A stretch of DNA of 64,000 nt. It comes from Neopestalotiopsis rosae (lineage: Eukaryota; Ascomycota; Sordariomycetes; Amphisphaeriales; Sporocadaceae). A program made the translations under genes and the position numbers. The stretch's first letter is position 1, and the number at the start of each line of letters is the position of its first letter. The notes beneath the pieces were generated by a model. That model did no database searches, was not told where the DNA came from, and was given only the letters and a program-made list of their open reading frames with translations. Shown one piece after another: positions 59,302 to 64,000 of the stretch. Where the stretch lies: the NCBI GenBank assembly GCA_023078685.1, contig JALGAS010000004.1, forward strand, positions 4,464,001-4,528,000. Direction: 5' to 3'.

Positions 59302-60023
59302 TTTTAGAATGATGGCTATGCGTTGTGTGTTTTAGGGCTGACTTGGAAATATTAAGAAAGAAGAAAGTAGAGTGTTTGAGCAACTATGAATTTTTGTCTT
59401 CTCGTAGTTGATCCATAGCTGCAATCTCTGTATATAAATACTCTGGGGTAGGAGTGCGGGGCTTGGCCACTTCTGGTTGGAAAAGAATTGTCAAAAATCT
59501 CACACAATCACAGTGCATAGTCCTAGATCATCATGTAGCCATGTACCTCTGTTGACCGATCGAACGGCTTCTCAGGGTAGTGTCCCCCATGCAATGGGGC
59601 GATGATCGTCGATGATCTGTAAAACAATAATATGCAACAAAGGGGCCGTAATCTTGGCCAATCAACGTCCAGCATCGGTTATGCAATCCTACGTTACACG
59701 GAATGACCCATCACCAACTATACAGATGCATGGGACTTTGCCGCTACCGTGGCCAAGAGGTAAATGGGTCGCGTCCTCGATCTGGCCATCCTTGGAGCTG
59801 TTGTTCCGTTGACTGTCCGTTGACTAGGGCCCCAGAGAACCAAACTCGCACAGGCTGCATATGGATGCCCACACAACTTGACCCAACAAGATAGCTTGAC
59901 TTCACACTACTGCCATCATCTTCTTTTGGTGCAAATCCTCTTAGTTCTGAGCAAAAACCCAAGACCATCACTGTTGCTCTTCCCCAGATTCTTCTGATAC
60001 GTTTGTGAAGGCTTTTAAGCAAC
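59302..60023. promoter_or_regulatory. Divergent promoter between the small peptide gene and the first UstYa-like gene
   Basis: 722 bp. A TATA-like stretch (gtatataaatac) is near 59430, about 130 bp from the small gene's ATG. A ccgttgact word occurs twice near 59804-59825. Shared control of the two genes is plausible. Confidence 0.5.
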
Positions 60024-60983
60024 ATGTATCAACAAACAAACGACAGCTACGAGAAATTGCCGTTCATCAAAGATGATACAGGAGAGTCCCGTGAATCTGG
60101 AGAACAGATCAATGGCTTTATTCGTTTCTGGAATAGACTCTCAGTGAGGATGAAAATTTCAATTCACCTTTTCATGGTGCTACTGAATGTTTCGCTATTC
60201 TTGGTCATGATACACTCCCAATTCCAAGGTCCAGTGCATCCGAATAATGGTATGTCACAGACCGGCCGTAACTCATGGCTCACATTGCTAATTGAAGTAC
60301 ACCAGCTTTACGGAACATGAAACTTCAATGGAGGCCTACTATGAGCATCACGGCTGGCATGAGTCCTTATGCTGGTGGCGCAGAGGACGCGATTGATGAT
60401 GCCTGGCATGAGCTTATGGGCAATATCAGCATCAGAGTTGGTCAGGATGAACTCAACCAAAATGGCAATCACCAGACTTCTGTCGAACTTCCGGATGGTG
60501 GCGGACACTTAGCGTGGCTAGGTGTTTTTCACCAGCTTCACTGTCTTGTAGGTGTTGCCCATATGACGTCTACTGCTTTGGAATGCTGACCGATGGTAAA
60601 GAAAATGTTACGACAACTGAATTACAGAGATGAATATTATCCAAATCAGACAGCAGACGAAGCTAGAGATCTGGAAGTTCACATGAGTAAGTCTTTCGGC
60701 ACACCAGTCACTATTGATTCCTTGTTTCTTAGTCTGACCACCGAGATTTACAGACCATTGCATCGAAAACTTAAGACAGTCGGTTATGTGCTATCCTGAC
60801 ACATCCTTCACGACTTTCGTTTGGACACATAGAGACCCTAAGCCTGTACTAGACGTTCGGAGATTTGAGAGAAAATGTGTAGACTGGGAGCATTTCATGG
60901 GAGAGGTAACCCCTCGGGTGGTCAGTTTCGAAGAGGTCGACGACTTGGTCAATCCCATACTTGATAGTAGTATTTCAGATTAG
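60024..60983 (+). CDS. UstYa-like oxidase (DUF3328), copy 1
   Basis: Four exons (60024-60249, 60306-60547, 60602-60686, 60754-60983) give 260 residues. A TM is at about 47-67 (ISIHLFMVLLNVSLFLVMI). The luminal part has DDAWHELMGNISI and the first HxxHC motif, HQLHC; the second, HMNHC, is created by the last splice, followed by IENLRQSVMCYPDTSFTTF. The paired motifs are the signature of the UstYa family, which carries out oxidative cyclisation or related oxidations in fungal RiPP and some NRPS pathways. Likely in the ER or Golgi lumen, as the precursor is secretory. Divergent to the small peptide gene. Confidence 0.87.
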
Positions 60984-61155
60984 AATATTAGATATTTGCA
61001 TCGCTGCACTGTTTGAATTCAGACTCGATGGTCCGCTCAGACGAATGCTGCTTCGTTCACCTGCATCTTTGACAGACCTATCTGTGTATGTGTACACATC
61101 TAGCACGTAGACATCTGCTTTACGCATGAACTCTGAATTTGCATCCGACAGCTAA

Positions 61156-61904
61156 CTATACTCTAGGGTTATTTGTTTCATCTTGACTGGCAAAGCTCCA
61201 AGCCAACACATCATCCCACACCACACATTTGTGTTTCAGTCCAAACCCTGTGATACCGCCAAGGGATGGATCGACCTCTTCGATAGTCAAATCCGCGTTA
61301 CACATCAACATTTGACGAAGAAAGTCAATGCAATGCCTTGTATGCCAATCGGTTTGGTAATCATCAAGTTGTGTGAAATTCACCGAACGATTGTCATTAA
61401 CAGCATCCAATAGTGTATAATATGCCATACGAATAGAATCAACGCAGTGCAGCTGGTGATATACAGCCAAGCTCGCGCCATGTGGTGCTAACACTGGATC
61501 ATGAAAGAAGCCACCATGAGGCGGAAAGACTGCTTCCCATGCTGCATTTGACTTCACTGAAGGAGCCTCGGCAAAAGTTGAATTGAACTCGAATGAGAAG
61601 TCCGCCGTCCGGACTATTGAGCGCGTGTTAGTTTCTATCAAGGACCAAACACCTGAGTTTACTCACTTGCAGCGCCTGGAAGGACATCCGAGACACTGCG
61701 GCAGGTCTCGTCTGTTCCGACGCGCCCAATCGCGAATCCAATACTACCACTTATCAGGGCTATGAGAAACGCCAAAGCAAGTGTAACTAGAACAATTGGC
61801 TTTCTTGCATTTTCAGGTAGTTGAGGGGGATATTGAGATTCGTCCTCATCACCTGCGACTGGAGCGTAGATGGTGGATAATTTCGAAGTCAGCCACGGCG
61901 CCAT
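61156..61904 (-). CDS. UstYa-like oxidase (DUF3328), copy 2
   Basis: Two exons (61904-61667, 61613-61156; 53-bp intron) give 231 residues. TM at about 37-60 (IVLVTLALAFLIALISGSIGF); luminal part with NAAWEAVFPPHGGFF, HQLHC in AVYHQLHCVDSIR, and HTRHCIDFLRQMLMCNADL. Both HxxHC motifs are intact. The intron lies just after the TM part and differs from the intron positions in the other two copies, which lie right after HQLHC. It probably acts with its neighbours on the same peptide. Tail-to-tail with copy 1, 172 bp apart. Confidence 0.88.
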
Positions 61905-62509
61905 GGTGTTCGCTGATGGCTTCCAGGAGTGATTAAAGCTCAGATGAACCCTTTGATTTGACACAGAGCTGGTTGAAAATGGAGGCAATGAAGACTAGGC
62001 GAAATTCTGATGTGAGAGCAGCTTGACGAGCAGGGTCGAGAAGGTAGCAGGTCACTGACACGTTAGTAAACGCCCCCAAGTGCCAACTGCGTTACCACAT
62101 CTACTATACGATAAGTGCATACGTTCGGTGAAGTACACAGTAGAGTATGGCCGAATGGTCTGGTCTGATTGATGACATGGTTGCAACCCTGTGACGTCCG
62201 AACATGATCAGCCGGGGGCCAAGTGGGACGGCCCCCCACCCCTTACTACTGGCAAATATGCATGCATTGGGACCAGCATCATGCAAGCTGCAAATACCAG
62301 ATCAGTCGTCACATATGCAACCAACATTCAAGGCTGACTCCGGTGAAAGTAAGTATTGTCGCTATCCATGGCTTCGGGTTCTTGTACGAACAGTGCCTAC
62401 CAAGGAATTGATGTGCCAAGTGTATTTGCCTTTGCAAAAATTTCATCAACTCCATGTTAGTCACTAGTTCACTCTTCCCTTGCGCTTGAATACCACAAGT
62501 CAGAGCATC
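61905..62509. promoter_or_regulatory. Divergent promoter between UstYa-like copies 2 and 3
   Basis: 605 bp with no protein-like frame, flanked by two outward-reading genes. Confidence 0.45.
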
Positions 62510-63197
62510 ATGCGATTTTCGTCAAGTCCTTTGTTCACATATTCGCGGCTGCCAGCTCAAGAATCTTCCGACAGTCGTCGGCAGCCGAAATCATGGGCAA
62601 AGTCTACATACTATGTGACAATAGCCTTTTCCATCGTGGTTCTGATGTCTGGATCAATTGCACTATACCGAGGGATTTTCTCCAAACCTCCTACTTTTCA
62701 AGCACTCAGATCTATCTCGAGAACATTCCGCTATGATCGCAATTTCTCGTACCCTCCGGATGAAATCACGAATGGAGCTTGGGATAGTCTTTTCCCCGAT
62801 AATGGCGGATTCTTTTCCCATCCTCCAGAAATCACATCTCGTGTAACAATCTCTGTTTTCCATCAGCTTCACTGCCTCGTGAGTTACGCTTCAGTACCGT
62901 ACTGCATGATAATGTCATCACTCACGCGAATTATAGGACGCAATTCGTCGATCGTATTGGTCGGTCTACGATGCAGCCATGGAAGGCCGGTGCATGACGG
63001 AGCAAGATTTCCCAGAAATGACATCCCCATCACATGTGCGACATTGCGTGGACTTGCTGCGTCAAACTCTTATGTGTTATGGAGACACGACAATAGAGAC
63101 AAAAGATGGTGATAGAGGCGTAAGCGGATTTGGCGTACAACACGAATGTCAGGATTATGGGCAACTAGTTGAGCTCATCAGTGCGTGGCAACGATGA
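62510..63197 (+). CDS. UstYa-like oxidase (DUF3328), copy 3
   Basis: Two exons (62510-62878, 62937-63197; 58-bp intron) encode 209 residues. TM at about 35-55 (YVTIAFSIVVLMSGSIALY); NGAWDSLFPDNGGFFSHP; first motif HQLHC at the end of exon 1, and HVRHCVDLLRQTLMCYGDT in exon 2, the second. The shared intron site right after HQLHC(L) links it to copy 1. The ending GFGVQHECQDYGQL is like GFGLKHKCVVWDDV in copy 2, so copies 2 and 3 also share the C-terminus. ER/Golgi-type membrane oxidase by family. Confidence 0.88.
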
Positions 63198-64000
63198 TCC
63201 TAGGTACTCTTATTTTGTAACACCGTAGATATGGAATGTCGACAGACTTTCACTATGCATCTCGATATGTCGAGTCTAACGTGTAAACGTATCGTTAACT
63301 GTCTTGTCTGGACTGACACGACCAAGCTGTTTCTTGCAGTCGCATGTTTGTCCCCAAAGGCCAAATATTAGTTTGTGTGGTAGACTGAGATTTGCACTGT
63401 ACTACGAATGCCATCCATCATTTCATCATCCATGGGGTGATCAGTATGTACGTTGGTTGATTGGCAATCTACATAGATAGGCGCCCAGCGCATCACGTCC
63501 CATGTCCTTCGGGAGATTGTAGCCGAACACGGTCGTCACTGCCGAGACGGCAAAGAGAAACAAGTAAACAAACCAACAGTAGGCTAACGACCCACATACT
63601 GACCTTCCTAGTGGATAGTACTGAGTATGCAGCAGCAGGTTATTCGGTCACAGTGGTCCACCTAGGCCAATCTCACGCCATCTTCCCCGCGGTCGGGGCC
63701 AACTCGCTTCCAAGCTTCCTACTTCAAGTTGGGTCATTTCTTTCGAATGCAACCGCAATTCAGCCTCGGTATGTGTAGGTGGGACCATGTTTGTATGCAG
63801 CTGCAAATGGGACCAATTTATGTCCAAACAAGTTCAATGCATGGTGATATGAGCACAGTGCTTGAGCATCCTTGAATACATACCCAGCTTCGGTATGCAG
63901 CCCTGCAGTTTCTGGCCCCAGCGCCGGCGGCGCAGCCCCTCTGCCGGGAATGATCGTACCCGCGGCCCCCAAATCTCTGGTCTTGCATTCGCCATACCCA
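63198..64000. other. Right end of window, no gene seen
   Basis: About 800 bp without a recognisable gene. On the minus strand the last about 120 bp could be part of an exon ending at a GTATGT donor near 63885, but there is too little to call. The cluster may continue beyond the window. Confidence 0.4.

Noticed and set aside
63760..63972. Minus-strand frame at the window end
   Set aside because: Too short and no motif; could be part of an exon beyond the window, but nothing supports a product.
1..64000. CRISPR arrays, bacterial operons, rRNA genes
   Set aside because: The DNA is eukaryotic with spliceosomal introns; no repeat-spacer array or rRNA-like stretch is seen.

Overview
The window is nuclear DNA of a filamentous ascomycete (Pezizomycotina). 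Genes are split by short introns (about 48-104 bp, GT..AG). Families typical of these fungi are present: Zn2Cys6 regulators, MFS and OPT transporters, several P450s, a STAND/NACHT receptor, a GPI-type wall protein and UstYa-like (DUF3328) proteins. Genus cannot be fixed; runs of TACC/GGTA between genes fit Sordariomycetes, but that is weak.

Layout. 0-8.4 kb: tail of a 2-oxoglutarate oxygenase, a monocarboxylate-type MFS transporter, and a 1405-residue Gly/Ser/Asn/Pro repeat protein that is secreted. 10.6-19.3 kb: RRT8/EI24-type membrane protein, Zn2Cys6 regulator, an active-looking protein kinase and a tail-anchored pseudokinase. 21-28.4 kb: Cys-containing wall protein, a doubtful small membrane protein, and a NACHT receptor gene broken by a 416-bp inverted-repeat element. 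28.8-36.5 kb: housekeeping block (integral membrane protein, Nudix hydrolase, TRM12, EF-hand secretory protein, ORC6, small hydrophilic protein). 37.8-42 kb: OPT transporter and SDR. 42.5-63.2 kb: a specialised-metabolism gene cluster.

The cluster is the main result. It holds a C2H2+Zn2Cys6 regulator, an FAD monooxygenase, three P450s, a 14-TM-type MFS exporter, a rhodopsin-domain membrane protein and three UstYa-like proteins with the paired HxxHC motifs. No PKS, NRPS or terpene synthase is visible in the window. Between the third P450 and the first UstYa-like gene lies a tiny intron-split gene (59077-59301, minus strand, 58 residues). It encodes a signal peptide followed by an acidic peptide with a Tyr-containing repeat, IRYPD twice at a 9-residue spacing, plus a degenerate third unit. 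UstYa-family oxidases modify the repeated core peptides of dikaritin-type fungal RiPPs (ustiloxin, phomopsin, asperipin). The locus is therefore best read as a candidate RiPP cluster with this small gene as precursor. The precursor is not clearly bounded by Lys-Arg Kex2 sites, so its processing would differ from known cases. This is inference from sequence.

Other points of note: an inverted-repeat element in the NACHT gene that also gives the frame of the ancestral gene; a small tandem duplication inside the second P450 that either made a new intron or a pseudogene; a P450 lacking the usual I-helix Thr; and a kinase/pseudokinase pair.
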